Shown here: positions 30,395-39,761 of the stretch, piece after piece
How positions within the stretch are numbered: the stretch's first letter is position 1
Layout: every line of letters begins with the position of its first letter
Origin: Pseudomonas sp. RIT-PI-r
GTDB lineage: Bacteria > Pseudomonadota > Gammaproteobacteria > Pseudomonadales > Pseudomonadaceae
Direction: 5' to 3'
DNA length: 64,000 bases
Assembly: GCF_001297015.1 (NCBI RefSeq)
Contig: NZ_LIGE01000020.1
Coordinates: forward strand, 41,722-105,721
The notes under the pieces: model-generated
What the model saw: only the letters and a program-made list of their open reading frames with translations
Told to the model about the DNA's origin: nothing
Databases searched by the model: none
Translations under genes and position numbers: made by a program

Positions 30395-30841
30395 ATGTCA
30401 CTGACGATTGGTTTGGCAAACCCCGGCGCCGTCACCATCGGCGGCAAAACTGCGGCGACCATCAATGCCTTGAGCGAGGCGCAGACAGATGCGTCCGCTG
30501 AGGCATTGGGCACTGAGAAGGAACCAGGCAATCAGGTCCGAACCGGTGGCGCCGCGCCAGAAGACAGCAAGGCTGAAAGTAGCGATAACCTGAGCGTTAC
30601 CGTCAAAATGCTGCTGAAGCGAATGCAGGAATTGCAGAAGCAGCTCCAGGAACAGCAGCAGCGTCTGGCGGCGGCGCAGGCTCAGAGTTATCCGACGCCG
30701 GAGGCGAAGTCGCAGGCGGTGATGTCCATTCAGGGGCAGATTGCGCAAACCAGTGGCGAGATGATGGAAGTCGCGGGAGCACTGCTCAAGGAAATGACCA
30801 AGGATTCCACCAGCGGTAATCTGGTCAGCACCACGGCATAA
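30395..30841 (+). CDS. FlxA-like small protein, probable late flagellar regulon member
   Basis: A 148-residue cytoplasmic protein with an unstructured Thr/Ala/Glu-rich first half, then a coiled coil with KMLLKRMQELQKQLQEQQQR (about 70-110) and a helical tail. The layout resembles FlxA-family proteins, which in E. coli are FliA-dependent, and a strong sigma-28 promoter sits just upstream here. The biochemical role is unknown. GTAGGGAGTCC precedes the ATG. Confidence 0.7.
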   Translation: MSLTIGLANPGAVTIGGKTAATINALSEAQTDASAEALGTEKEPGNQVRTGGAAPEDSKAESSDNLSVTVKMLLKRMQELQKQLQEQQQRLAAAQAQSYPTPEAKSQAVMSIQGQIAQTSGEMMEVAGALLKEMTKDSTSGNLVSTTA

Positions 30842-30934
30842 ACGGCGAAGGGGCGACTCGGCAGATTCGCCCTACAATAAATGACGATTTCTGATTGTTG
30901 ACAAATGTCGGCGAGATTCGCATAGTCCGGTCTA

Positions 30935-30948
30935 CGCAAACGTTTGCG
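30935..30948. promoter_or_regulatory. LacI-family operator, probably for RbsR
   Basis: CGCAAACGTTTGCG is a perfect 14-bp palindrome with the central CG typical of LacI/GalR-family sites (E. coli RbsR binds GCGAAACGTTTCGC). It lies 95 bp upstream of rbsB, and rbsR is in the same operon. Confidence 0.75.
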
Positions 30949-31042
30949 CGGCTTTCCCGATGCACTGTCTCTCGGCTGAAAGCGACGTAGCTTACGCCAG
31001 CGCAAGCGTTGCTCACAATAATCATAAGATCGGAGTGAACCC

Positions 31043-31999
31043 ATGAAGCTGCCATTTGCTGGACGTCTTCTCGCTGTCGCTATGCTGGCCGCCGCCGCTG
31101 CCACGCTCCCTGTCTCTTCGGCGTTCGCCGAATCCCCTGAAAAGCCCAAGGTCGCGCTGGTCATGAAGTCCCTGGCCAACGAATTCTTCCTGACCATGGA
31201 AGATGGGGCCAAGGCTTATCAAAAAGAGCATTCCGCCGATTTCGATCTGATCTCCAACGGGATCAAGGACGAGACGGATACTGCTGGCCAAACGCGGATC
31301 GTCGAGCAAATGATTCTGGCGAAGGTCAATGCCCTGGTTATTGCGCCATCTGACTCCAAAGCCATGGTGCCGGTGATCAAGAAGGCCGTGGATGCCGGTA
31401 TTACCGTGATCAACATCGACAACCAGCTCGATCCGCAAATCGTCAAAAGCAAGAACATCAGCGTGCCATTCGTTGGCCCGGATAACCGTAAAGGCGCACG
31501 TCTGGTCGGTGAGTATCTGGCGAAACAGCTCAAGGCCGGTGATCAGGTCGGCATCATCGAAGGCGTGTCGACGACGACCAATGCCCAGCAGCGTACCGCT
31601 GGCTTCAAGGACGCGATGGACGCGGCGCAGATCAAGGTCGTTTCCCTGCAGTCCGGTGATTGGGAAATCGACAAAGGCAACAAGGTTGCCGCTTCGATCC
31701 TCAGCGAATACCCGGACGTCAAGGCGCTGCTGGCCGGTAACGACAGCATGGCCGTCGGCGCCGTCTCCGCTGTACGTGCCGCCGGCAAGGCGGGTCAGGT
31801 ACAGGTTGTCGGTTACGACAATATCAACGCCATCAAGCCAATGCTCAAAGACGGTCGCGTGCTCGCGACTGCCGATCAGTTCGCCGCCAAACAGGCTGTT
31901 TTCGGTATCGAAACTGCGCTGAAAATCATCAAGGGCGAGAAGGTCGACAGCGGAACCAACGGCGTGATCGAAACACCGGTTGAACTGGTCACCAAGTAA
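31043..31999 (+). CDS. rbsB: D-ribose ABC transporter substrate-binding protein
   Basis: A 318-residue periplasmic binding protein with a signal peptide (about 1-29, ending AFA-ES) and the type I fold seen in VALVMKSLANEFFLTMEDGA, NQLDPQIVKSKNISVPFVGPD-type hinge segments and VVGYDNINAIKPML. It is first in rbsBACRKD, downstream of a putative RbsR operator. The start follows GATCGGAGTG. Confidence 0.95.
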   Translation: MKLPFAGRLLAVAMLAAAAATLPVSSAFAESPEKPKVALVMKSLANEFFLTMEDGAKAYQKEHSADFDLISNGIKDETDTAGQTRIVEQMILAKVNALVIAPSDSKAMVPVIKKAVDAGITVINIDNQLDPQIVKSKNISVPFVGPDNRKGARLVGEYLAKQLKAGDQVGIIEGVSTTTNAQQRTAGFKDAMDAAQIKVVSLQSGDWEIDKGNKVAASILSEYPDVKALLAGNDSMAVGAVSAVRAAGKAGQVQVVGYDNINAIKPMLKDGRVLATADQFAAKQAVFGIETALKIIKGEKVDSGTNGVIETPVELVTK

Positions 32000-32019
32000 G
32001 ACTTCTGGCGACACAACGA

Positions 32020-32040
32020 CGCTCGCCCGTCCGGGCGAGC
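32020..32040 (+). promoter_or_regulatory. Intercistronic hairpin between rbsB and rbsA
   Basis: CGCTCGCCCG TC CGGGCGAGCG is a perfect stem without a T run, so it is more likely a 3'-stabilising hairpin for rbsB mRNA than a terminator. The position after a binding-protein gene is typical of ABC importers. Confidence 0.6.
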
Positions 32041-32056
32041 GTATGGAGAGTTTTTT

Positions 32057-33610
32057 ATGTCAGTTTCCGCCCCGAACGCTGTCCTCTCGGTCAGCGGTAT
32101 CGGTAAGACCTATGCGCAACCGGTGCTCACCGGCATCGATTTGACGCTGATGCGCGGTGAAGTGCTGGCGCTGACCGGCGAGAATGGCGCCGGCAAAAGC
32201 ACCCTGTCGAAGATCATTGGTGGCCTGGTCACGCCGACCACCGGCCAGATGCAATTCCAAGGCAAGGACTATCGCCCCGGCAGTCGCACCCAGGCTGAAG
32301 ACCTCGGCGTGCGCATGGTCATGCAAGAGCTCAACCTGTTACCGACGCTGTCGGTGGCGGAGAACCTGTTTCTCGATAACCTGCCAAGCAACGGAGGCTG
32401 GATCAGTCGCAGGCAATTGCGCAAAGCGGCGGTCGAAGCCATGGCGCAAGTCGGTCTTGACGCGATCGATCCCGATACTCTGGTCGGCGAGTTGGGAATC
32501 GGCCATCAGCAGATGGTCGAAATCGCCCGCAATCTGATCGGTGATTGCCATGTACTGATTCTCGATGAACCGACCGCGATGTTGACAGCGCGCGAAGTCG
32601 AAATGCTCTTCGAGCAGATCACTCGTCTTCAGGCACGCGGTGTTTCCATCATTTACATCTCCCACCGTCTCGAAGAACTGGCGCGCGTGGCCCAGCGCAT
32701 TGCCGTGCTGCGTGACGGTAACCTGGTGTGCGTCGAGCCGATGGCCAACTACAACAGCGAGCAGCTGGTGACGCTGATGGTCGGTCGTGAGCTGGGCGAA
32801 CACATTGACATGGGGCCGCGCAAGATTGGCGCTCCGGCATTGACGGTCAAAGGCCTGAGCCGTTCGGACAAAGTGCGCGATGTCTCTTTCGAGGTGCGCG
32901 CGGGCGAGATCTTCGGGATTTCCGGACTGATCGGGGCTGGGCGCACAGAGTTGTTGCGCTTGATCTTTGGTGCAGACACCGCCGACAGTGGCACCATCGC
33001 CCTCGGTTCGCCGGCGAAAGTGGTCAGTGTGCGTTCGCCGGTCGATGCGGTGCGCAATGGCATCGCGCTGATCACTGAAGACCGCAAGGGCGAAGGCTTG
33101 CTGCTCAGTCAATCGATCAGCGCCAACATCGCACTGGGCAACATGCCAGAAATTTCCAGTGGCGGTGTCGTCAACAACGGCGACGAAATCGCTTTGGCGC
33201 AGCGTCAGATCGACGCCATGCGCATTCGCAGCTCGAGCCCGACCCAACTGGTTTCAGAGTTGTCCGGTGGTAACCAGCAGAAGGTGGTGATCGGCCGTTG
33301 GCTGGAACGTGATTGCTCCGTGCTGCTGTTCGACGAGCCTACCCGTGGCATCGACGTGGGCGCCAAGTTCGACATTTATGCACTGCTCGGCGAATTGACT
33401 CGCCAGGGCAAAGCGCTGGTGGTGGTGTCCAGTGACCTGCGTGAACTGATGCTGATCTGTGACCGGATCGGCGTGTTGTCGGCCGGGCGCCTGATCGACA
33501 CCTTCGAGCGCGACAGCTGGACCCAGGATGATTTGCTTGCTGCCGCGTTCGCCGGCTACCAAAAACGTGATGCGTTGCTCAACGAAGCGGCGCCTAGGGA
33601 TCTCCCATGA
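32057..33610 (+). CDS. rbsA: Ribose ABC transporter, double ATPase subunit
   Basis: A 517-residue protein with two fused ABC domains. The first has Walker A GENGAGKST and DEPTAMLTAREVE. The second has the degenerate P-loop GLIGAGRTEL, the signature LSGGNQQKV and DEPTRGIDVGAK. This asymmetry is normal for RbsA/AraG-type importers. It lies 57 bp after rbsB, past a weak GC hairpin (GCTCGCCCGTCCGGGCGAGC), which may reduce read-through so that rbsB is most expressed. It overlaps rbsC by 4 bp. Confidence 0.95.
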   Translation: MSVSAPNAVLSVSGIGKTYAQPVLTGIDLTLMRGEVLALTGENGAGKSTLSKIIGGLVTPTTGQMQFQGKDYRPGSRTQAEDLGVRMVMQELNLLPTLSVAENLFLDNLPSNGGWISRRQLRKAAVEAMAQVGLDAIDPDTLVGELGIGHQQMVEIARNLIGDCHVLILDEPTAMLTAREVEMLFEQITRLQARGVSIIYISHRLEELARVAQRIAVLRDGNLVCVEPMANYNSEQLVTLMVGRELGEHIDMGPRKIGAPALTVKGLSRSDKVRDVSFEVRAGEIFGISGLIGAGRTELLRLIFGADTADSGTIALGSPAKVVSVRSPVDAVRNGIALITEDRKGEGLLLSQSISANIALGNMPEISSGGVVNNGDEIALAQRQIDAMRIRSSSPTQLVSELSGGNQQKVVIGRWLERDCSVLLFDEPTRGIDVGAKFDIYALLGELTRQGKALVVVSSDLRELMLICDRIGVLSAGRLIDTFERDSWTQDDLLAAAFAGYQKRDALLNEAAPRDLP

Positions 33611-34584
33611 AAACTGCATCTCCTGCCGGCAAGCGTAGTGGCAACTTCTACGGCCTGGGCACTTATCTGGGCCTGGCCGGCGCCTTGTTGGCGATGGTTG
33701 CGCTGTTCTCGGTCTTGAGCAGCCACTTTCTGTCCTATAACACCTTCAGTACCCTGGCCAACCAGATTCCCGACCTGATGGTGCTGGCGGTCGGCATGAC
33801 CTTCGTGCTGATCATTGGTGGCATCGATCTGTCTGTGGGTTCGGTTCTGGCACTGGCGGCCTCGACGGTCAGCGTCGCCATGCTTGGCTGGGGCTGGAGC
33901 GTATTGCCGGCGGCGTTGCTCGGCATGGCGGTGGCGGCACTGGCTGGTACCGTTACCGGTTCGATCACCGTGGCATGGCGAATTCCTTCATTTATCGTTT
34001 CCCTCGGCGTGCTGGAAATGGCCCGGGGCCTGGCGTACCAGATGACGGGATCGCGCACGGCTTACATCGGTGATTCATTTGCCTGGCTGTCCAACCCGAT
34101 TGCGTTTGGTATCTCGCCGTCGTTCATCATTGCCTTGCTGGTAATTTTCATTGCCCAGGCGGTTTTGACCCGCACCGTGTTCGGTCGCTACCTGATCGGC
34201 ATCGGCACCAATGAGGAGGCGGTGCGTCTGGCCGGGATCAATCCGAAACCTTACAAGATTCTGGTGTTCAGCCTGATGGGTTTGCTGGCCGGGATCGCTG
34301 CGCTGTTTCAGATTTCCCGTCTTGAGGCCGCCGACCCGAATGCCGGCTCAGGCCTCGAACTGCAAGTCATCGCTGCCGTGGTGATTGGCGGAACCAGCCT
34401 GATGGGCGGGCGTGGCTCGGTGATCAGTACGTTCTTCGGCGTGTTGATCATTTCCGTGCTGGCGGCCGGCCTGGCGCAGATTGGGGCGACCGAACCGACC
34501 AAGCGCATCATCACCGGTGCGGTCATCGTGATCGCCGTGGTGCTTGATACTTATCGCAGTCAACGCGCCAGTCGACGGGGCTGA
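33607..34584 (+). CDS. rbsC: Ribose ABC transporter permease
   Basis: A 325-residue inner-membrane protein with about 8-10 helices and family motifs GGIDLSVGSVLALAAS and GGTSLMGGRGSVISTFFGVL. It forms the translocation pore with RbsA. Its ATG overlaps the rbsA stop (ATGA). Confidence 0.95.
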   Translation: MKTASPAGKRSGNFYGLGTYLGLAGALLAMVALFSVLSSHFLSYNTFSTLANQIPDLMVLAVGMTFVLIIGGIDLSVGSVLALAASTVSVAMLGWGWSVLPAALLGMAVAALAGTVTGSITVAWRIPSFIVSLGVLEMARGLAYQMTGSRTAYIGDSFAWLSNPIAFGISPSFIIALLVIFIAQAVLTRTVFGRYLIGIGTNEEAVRLAGINPKPYKILVFSLMGLLAGIAALFQISRLEAADPNAGSGLELQVIAAVVIGGTSLMGGRGSVISTFFGVLIISVLAAGLAQIGATEPTKRIITGAVIVIAVVLDTYRSQRASRRG

Positions 34585-34593
34585 TATACAAAT

Positions 34594-35613
34594 ATGGCAA
34601 CGATCAAGGATGTAGCGGCACTTGCAGGCATCTCCTACACGACCGTGTCGCATGTGGTTAACAACACGCGGCCGGTCAGTCAGGAAGTGCGCCTGAAAGT
34701 CGAGGCGGCGATCAAGAGTCTCGACTACGTGCCGAGTGCGGTGGCGCGCTCGCTGAAAGCCAAGACCACCGCAACCATCGGTTTGCTGGTACCCAACAGT
34801 CTCAACCCGTACTTCGCCGAACTGGCCCGGGGCATCGAGGATTATTGCGAGCGAAACGGCTATTGCGTGATCCTCTGCAACTCCGACGATAACCCGGAAA
34901 AACAGCGCAGCTATTTACGCGTCCTGCTGGAAAAACGCATCGACGGTTTGATTGTCGCCTCTGCCGGCGGCGATAGCGGTCTGGCGCAAGGGCTGGCCGG
35001 TGTGAAGACGCCGATGGTCATTGTCGACCGAGGCCTGGAAGGTGTAGACGCGGATCTGGTACGCATCGATCACGAGTACGGCGCGTATCTCGCCACTCGG
35101 CATTTGCTGGAGTTGGGCCACCGCGATATTGCCACTATCGGCGGTCCGGCCAGTACCAGCGTGGCGCAAATGCGTCAGGCCGGATATTGCCGGGCGCTGC
35201 AAGAGGCGGGCATCGAAGTGCGGCAGGCGCGCATGCTGGAAAGTGATTTCACCAGCACCGGCGGTTACAACGCGGCAGCGCTTCTGCTGGAAAGCAATCC
35301 GCCGAGCGCCATTTTTGCCGGTAACGACATGATTGGTATCGGTGTGCTGCGCGCGGCGGCCGAGCGCAATGTGCGGGTGCCAAGTGAACTGTCGGTGATC
35401 GGCTTCGACGATATCCAGATGAGCCGTTACGTGTATCCGGCACTGACCACCGTCGGCCAGTCGATCCTGCAATTGGGCGAGATGGCGGCCGAAGTGCTGC
35501 TGCGAAGGATTGCCACACCGGATCGGGGCACTGATCAGCGGATCGTGACCCCGAGTATTGTCTTGCGCGAATCGACCGCGCCGTTGTCCGGCGTGTTCAC
35601 CGAATACCGCTGA
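34594..35613 (+). CDS. rbsR: LacI-family ribose operon repressor
   Basis: A 339-residue repressor with an N-terminal HTH (TIKDVAALAGISYTTVSHVV) and hinge (LKVEAAIKSLDYVPSAVARS), then a periplasmic-binding-like effector domain. It begins 10 bp after rbsC inside the operon it probably controls through the CGCAAACGTTTGCG site upstream of rbsB. No strong ribosome site is seen (GGGGCTGATATACAA). Confidence 0.93.
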   Translation: MATIKDVAALAGISYTTVSHVVNNTRPVSQEVRLKVEAAIKSLDYVPSAVARSLKAKTTATIGLLVPNSLNPYFAELARGIEDYCERNGYCVILCNSDDNPEKQRSYLRVLLEKRIDGLIVASAGGDSGLAQGLAGVKTPMVIVDRGLEGVDADLVRIDHEYGAYLATRHLLELGHRDIATIGGPASTSVAQMRQAGYCRALQEAGIEVRQARMLESDFTSTGGYNAAALLLESNPPSAIFAGNDMIGIGVLRAAAERNVRVPSELSVIGFDDIQMSRYVYPALTTVGQSILQLGEMAAEVLLRRIATPDRGTDQRIVTPSIVLRESTAPLSGVFTEYR

Positions 35614-35637
35614 AACCGAATTGACGAGTAGTGATGT

Positions 35638-36555
35638 ATGCCAGCAAATGTAGTGGTAATAGGCAGCCTGAACATGGATCTGGTCACCCGCGCGCCACGG
35701 CTGCCGCGGGGCGGTGAAACGCTGATCGGTCATTCCTTCACCACCGTTTCCGGTGGCAAGGGCGCCAATCAGGCGGTGGCGGCTGCACGACTGGGCGCGC
35801 AGGTCGCCATGGTCGGCTGCGTCGGCAACGACGACTATGGTGTGCAATTGCGTGACGCGTTGCTGGCCGAGCAGGTCGACTGTCAGGCGGTGAGTGCTGT
35901 CGAAGATTCCAGTGGCGTAGCGCTGATCGTGGTCGATGACAACAGTCAGAACGCCATTGTGATTGTCGCGGGCGCCAACGGTGCAATGACGCCGGCAGTG
36001 ATCGACCGGTTTGATGCGGTGTTGCAAGCCGCCGACGTGGTGATTTGCCAGCTCGAGATCCCTGATGCAACTGTAGGTCACGCACTCAAGCGCGCGCGCG
36101 CGCTGGGCAAGACCGTGATCCTCAATCCGGCGCCGGCCAGTCGACCGCTTCCAGCAGACTGGTTTGCCGCGATCGATTATCTGATTCCCAACGAGAGCGA
36201 AGCGACCGCGTTGAGTGGCCTGACGGTCGACTCGCTGCAAACAGCGGAAAATGCTGCCAGTCATCTGATCGCCTTGGGTGCGGGCAAAGTCATCATCACC
36301 CTTGGTGCTGAAGGTTCGCTGTTCGCGAGTGGCAAGGGCTTTGAGCATTTCCCCGCGCCGAAGGTAAAAGCTGTCGATACCACTGCCGCCGGGGACACCT
36401 TCGTCGGTGGTTTTGCGGCTGCGCTGGCTGGTGGCAAATCCGAAGCCGAGGCCATTCGCTATGGGCAGATCGCCGCAGCACTGTCGGTTACTCGCGCCGG
36501 CGCGCAACCGTCCATTCCAACCATGTCCGACGTACAGGCCTTTAAACCCGCATGA
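35638..36555 (+). CDS. rbsK: Ribokinase
   Basis: A 305-residue PfkB-family kinase that makes D-ribose 5-phosphate. The N-terminal signature [19 protein letters not shown] and the C-terminal [17 protein letters not shown] with the catalytic Asp are clear. It overlaps rbsD by 4 bp. Confidence 0.96.
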   Translation: MPANVVVIGSLNMDLVTRAPRLPRGGETLIGHSFTTVSGGKGANQAVAAARLGAQVAMVGCVGNDDYGVQLRDALLAEQVDCQAVSAVEDSSGVALIVVDDNSQNAIVIVAGANGAMTPAVIDRFDAVLQAADVVICQLEIPDATVGHALKRARALGKTVILNPAPASRPLPADWFAAIDYLIPNESEATALSGLTVDSLQTAENAASHLIALGAGKVIITLGAEGSLFASGKGFEHFPAPKVKAVDTTAAGDTFVGGFAAALAGGKSEAEAIRYGQIAAALSVTRAGAQPSIPTMSDVQAFKPA

Positions 36556-36956
36556 AAAAGACTCCTTTGCTCAACGTCGCGCTGTCGCGACTGATCGCAT
36601 CCTTGGGCCATGGCGACATGCTCGTCATCGGTGATGCCGGATTGCCGGTGCCTCCCGGTGTCGAGTTGATCGATCTGGCGCTGACCCACGGCGTTCCCGA
36701 TTTCGTCAGCACCCTGAAAGTCGTGCTCAGCGAGATGCAAGTGGAAAGCCATGCACTGGCCAAGGAGATCTTTGACAAGCAACCGACGGCGCTGACCACG
36801 CTGGACGCGCTGAATGACGAGGGCGAACTGGGTCGTCGCGACCTGCTCAGTCATGAGCAATTCAAGGTTCTCAGCCGCCAGGCGCGGGCGATTGTGCGTA
36901 CAGGCGAATGTCAGCCGTACTGCAACATCGTGCTCGTCGCCGGGGTTACGTTCTAA
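36552..36956 (+). CDS. rbsD: D-ribose pyranase
   Basis: A 134-residue enzyme that interconverts beta-pyranose and beta-furanose ribose, giving the form used by RbsK. The catalytic His is in [18 protein letters not shown] near residue 20. The C-terminus ([18 protein letters not shown]) is family-typical. Translation is coupled to rbsK (ATGA overlap). Confidence 0.95.
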   Translation: MKKTPLLNVALSRLIASLGHGDMLVIGDAGLPVPPGVELIDLALTHGVPDFVSTLKVVLSEMQVESHALAKEIFDKQPTALTTLDALNDEGELGRRDLLSHEQFKVLSRQARAIVRTGECQPYCNIVLVAGVTF

Positions 36957-36988
36957 CTTTCGATGTCCACCTGCACAAGGAATGCGCC

Positions 36989-38017
36989 ATGCAACGCTAT
37001 GCTCACAAACTGCATCAATTAATCCGGAGTCTGCTGCTTTTGTCCGTGATAACTGCGACCGGCGCTCAGGCGGCGGAAAAAATCGACCTGATCATCGACA
37101 CCGATCCGGGCGCGGACGACGTGGTCGCCTTGCTGTTCGCCCTGGCCTCACCCGATGAATTGAATATTCGTGCACTGACCACAGTGGCCGGCAACGTGCG
37201 TCTCGACAAGACATCGCGTAACGCGCGCCTGGCTCGCGAGTGGGCAGGGCGCGAGGACGTTCCGGTCTACGCCGGGGCGCCAAAGCCGCTGATGCGTACG
37301 CCAATCTATGCCGAGAACATCCATGGCAAGGAGGGGCTGTCGGGTGTCACTGTGCATGAGCCGAAAAAGGGCCTGGCGGAAGGTAATGCGGTCAACTATC
37401 TGATCGATACCCTGAAAAAAGCCAAGCCACACAGCATCACTATCGCCATGCTCGGTCCGCAGACCAACCTGGCGCTGGCATTGATCCAGGAGCCCGAGAT
37501 TGTTCAGGGCATCAAGGAAGTAGTGATCATGGGTGGTGCGCACTTCAATGGTGGCAACATCACCCCCGTGGCTGAATTCAACCTGTTTGCCGACCCGCAA
37601 GCCGCTGAAGTGGTGCTCAAGAGCGGCGTAAAACTGACCTATCTGCCACTGGACGTGACGCACAAGATCCTCACCAGTGACGCGCGGCTGAAGCAGATTG
37701 CCGCGCTCAACAACAATGCGGGCAAAATCGTCGGCGACATCCTCAACGAGTACATCAAGGGCGATATGGAACACTACGGTATTTCGGGCGGCCCGGTGCA
37801 TGATGCGACCGTCGTGGCGTATTTGCTCAAGCCGGAGCTGTTCACCGGTCGTTCGGTGAATGTCGTGGTGGATAGCCGTGAAGGGCCGACGTTCGGGCAA
37901 ACCATTGTTGACTGGTACGACGGTCTGAAAGCACCGAAGAATGCATTCTGGGTTGAAAATGGCGACGCCCAGGGCTTCTTCGACTTGCTCACCGAGCGCC
38001 TGAAACGCTTGAAGTAA
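36989..38017 (+). CDS. Exported nucleoside hydrolase
   Basis: A 342-residue IunH-family enzyme that cleaves ribonucleosides to base and ribose. The calcium/ribose site IDTDPGADDVVALLFAL is near residue 34, with GPQTNLALAL and the His loop GGPVHDATVVAYLL further on. Unusually for the family a hydrophobic signal peptide (about 1-30, LLLLSVITATGAQA-AE) precedes the domain, so hydrolysis should occur in the periplasm. It lies 32 bp after rbsD. The Met at 36989 was chosen because it begins the signal peptide and AAGGAATG precedes it. Confidence 0.92.
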   Translation: MQRYAHKLHQLIRSLLLLSVITATGAQAAEKIDLIIDTDPGADDVVALLFALASPDELNIRALTTVAGNVRLDKTSRNARLAREWAGREDVPVYAGAPKPLMRTPIYAENIHGKEGLSGVTVHEPKKGLAEGNAVNYLIDTLKKAKPHSITIAMLGPQTNLALALIQEPEIVQGIKEVVIMGGAHFNGGNITPVAEFNLFADPQAAEVVLKSGVKLTYLPLDVTHKILTSDARLKQIAALNNNAGKIVGDILNEYIKGDMEHYGISGGPVHDATVVAYLLKPELFTGRSVNVVVDSREGPTFGQTIVDWYDGLKAPKNAFWVENGDAQGFFDLLTERLKRLK

Positions 38018-38025
38018 GCAACCCG

Positions 38026-38052
38026 CCCGCAGGTGCCAGCCTGCGGGTTTTT
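38026..38052 (+). terminator. Intrinsic terminator of the rbs operon
   Basis: CCCGCAGG TGCCA GCCTGCGGG followed by TTTTT, 9 bp after the nucleoside hydrolase stop. The minus-strand gene below converges on it. Confidence 0.9.
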
Positions 38053-38263
38053 ACCCCTTTGTTGCGAGTTCGTGCTCGACCTGTTCGGTCGGGTAGCGCT
38101 CGAAAATCTGCTTGATGAATTGCTGTGCCGCTTCTGTGCCCAGCTCTTTAACCAATAGATCGATACCAATCAGCGCCAGTTCTTCAGTGGTTCCAGGGCT
38201 GTAAGAACTGTGTCCGTCTGCCCATTTGGCGTTGATGGCGGCGTCGATGCTGATGGTGGTCAT
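38051..38263 (-). CDS. Small conserved hypothetical protein
   Basis: A 70-residue cytoplasmic protein (MTTISIDAAINAKWADGHSS, then GTTEELALIGIDLLVKELG and a C-terminal helix QQFIKQIFERYP). I do not recognise a characterised family. The start is the Met after the stretch GAGCGCTCTC; the longer frame upstream lacks coding character. It stands alone. Confidence 0.7.
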   Translation of the reverse strand: MTTISIDAAINAKWADGHSSYSPGTTEELALIGIDLLVKELGTEAAQQFIKQIFERYPTEQVEHELATKG

Positions 38264-38395
38264 GAGAGCGCTCGAAAAGTCGAAAGGTCTGAGTGCCGAG
38301 TTAACCATTTTGTCGGGCGTTTGGCACTGCGACTTAGGCATGAGCACACGGCTATGCGACACTTGGTCTTTTCCGGCTGATCCAAGGACTGTGTT

Positions 38396-38701
38396 GTGCA
38401 GATCGATTTGAATACCCCTGATGGCCTTACGCTCGACGCGGTGCGTCAGTTGCTGGCCTCGGCCAGTGATGATGAGCACACCCAGCTGCGCGTGACGAAG
38501 GGCGGTATTGCTTACATTTCCTCGGGCGTGACCGGTGGGCAGGACATCGATAGTCTGCTGTTTCGTCTTGAGACGTGGGCCAAGGGTTCGGGCTACGTCG
38601 GAAATGTCGCAGCCAGCGATGAAGTCTGGGTGATGCAGATTTTCAATGCGCTCAAGGATAACTGGCCCAATCCGCCCTTTGACTACATCGATGTCTACTG
38701 A
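38396..38701 (+). CDS. Small conserved hypothetical protein
   Basis: A 101-residue protein (MQIDLNTPDGLTLDAVRQLL at the start, WPNPPFDYIDVY at the end) of alpha/beta composition with no membrane segment. The start is GTG with CCAAGGACTG upstream. I recognise it only as a typical Pseudomonas hypothetical. It is divergent from the 70-residue gene. Confidence 0.7.
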   Translation: MQIDLNTPDGLTLDAVRQLLASASDDEHTQLRVTKGGIAYISSGVTGGQDIDSLLFRLETWAKGSGYVGNVAASDEVWVMQIFNALKDNWPNPPFDYIDVY

Positions 38702-38870
38702 GCGCCGTTAATATTCAGTCACGATTGATATATGAAGAGTCGAGCTACGCTCAGGCACACTCGGCGTTTTTCTGATCGTGGGGCAGGGTGATGGCCTTGG
38801 CCGTGAAACCAAACGCCGCGATGGCGGTCGCACGATCTCAGCTTAACTTTATTGAATACAAGGAGGCTTC

Positions 38871-39188
38871 ATGCCTTTGAAGTTCGCGACACTGGGTGCA
38901 CTTATGGCCGCAGCCCTGTTGGCCGGTTGCAGTACGAGTTCCAGCGAGTCGGCAAAGGATCCAGTGGCAACCGAATCGGGTCACAGCCGCTGTGAAGCAA
39001 CGGCGGCGCAGTTCGCCATTGGCAAGAAGGCTTCACCTGAGTTGCTGGAGCAGGCTCGCGCCAAGGCCGGTGCGCAGAATGCTCGTTTCCTCAAGCCTAA
39101 CGATATGATCACGCTGGAGTACCGCTCCGATCGCCTTAACCTGAACACCGACAACAATCTGGTGATCACTCGCGTCAACTGCGGCTGA
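38871..39188 (+). CDS. I78-family peptidase inhibitor lipoprotein
   Basis: A 105-residue protein with a lipoprotein signal (LGALMAAALLAGC, Cys20) and the I78 inhibitor fold seen in AAQFAIGKKASPELLEQA, FLKPNDMITLEYRSDRLNL and the C-terminal VNCG. Two Cys (in SRCEA and VNCG) probably form a disulfide. Family members inhibit serine proteases such as elastase and subtilisin. AAGGAGGC precedes the ATG. Confidence 0.9.
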   Translation: MPLKFATLGALMAAALLAGCSTSSSESAKDPVATESGHSRCEATAAQFAIGKKASPELLEQARAKAGAQNARFLKPNDMITLEYRSDRLNLNTDNNLVITRVNCG

Positions 39189-39212
39189 TCGCAGAACGCT
39201 TAGGTTACAGGC

Positions 39213-39246
39213 ATAAAAAACCCCGTCACATGGACGGGGTTTTTTT
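39213..39246. terminator. Bidirectional terminator
   Basis: AAAAAACCCCGTC ACATG GACGGGGTTTTTTT, a strong hairpin with A and T runs on either side, between the convergent I78 and cold shock genes. Confidence 0.95.
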
Positions 39247-39260
39247 AGTGCGCCGAGAAA

Positions 39261-39473
39261 TTACTCTGGGCGAACCTGTGCAGCTTGCATACCCTTTTGG
39301 CCTTTCTCAGCCACGAAGGAGACAGTCTGGCCTTCTTTCAGGCTTTTGAAACCGTCGGATTCGATAGCTTTGAAGTGTACGAACAGGTCGTCACCGCCAC
39401 CTTGAGGAGTGATGAAGCCGAAGCCTTTTTCATCGTTGAACCACTTAACGGTGCCGGTTTGGCGATTAGACAT
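39261..39473 (-). CDS. cspA: Cold shock protein of the CspA family
   Basis: A 70-residue OB-fold nucleic-acid chaperone with RNP1 (KGFGFITP) and RNP2 (DLFVHFKAI). It begins [19 protein letters not shown] and ends AAQVRPE. TTGGAG precedes the start. A roughly 290-base AT-rich leader region lies upstream (39474-39761), with a possible -10 TATGAT about 70 bases before the ATG; a structured cold-shock leader is likely. Confidence 0.95.
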   Translation of the reverse strand: MSNRQTGTVKWFNDEKGFGFITPQGGGDDLFVHFKAIESDGFKSLKEGQTVSFVAEKGQKGMQAAQVRPE

Positions 39474-39761
39474 GGTGTATCTCCAAGAAACATATATTTT
39501 TCAGTACTGTGCTGCTCAGGCCAACTGGGCACACCCGGGTATCATAGTCGAAATGTTCGCTTTGGTAGCCCCCCGGACGTGCTGTTTGCCAATCAGTCGT
39601 GTTTTCTTTACTGCCTTTTTTGGCTGCAGGCCCCGGTTTAAAAGGCTTCGAGCGAAAAGTAAAGACAATAAAAAAACCTGTAAAACCTGCATAAATCGTC
39701 TGAAAAGGCTCATTTCTGGCGCTTTTTTCCAGCCTTTAGCCGATCATCAAGGCCTTTTTTA

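Noticed and set aside
30210..30404. A 64-codon plus-strand frame before the FlxA-like gene
   Set aside because: It spans the FliA promoter and overlaps the true start; composition is random.
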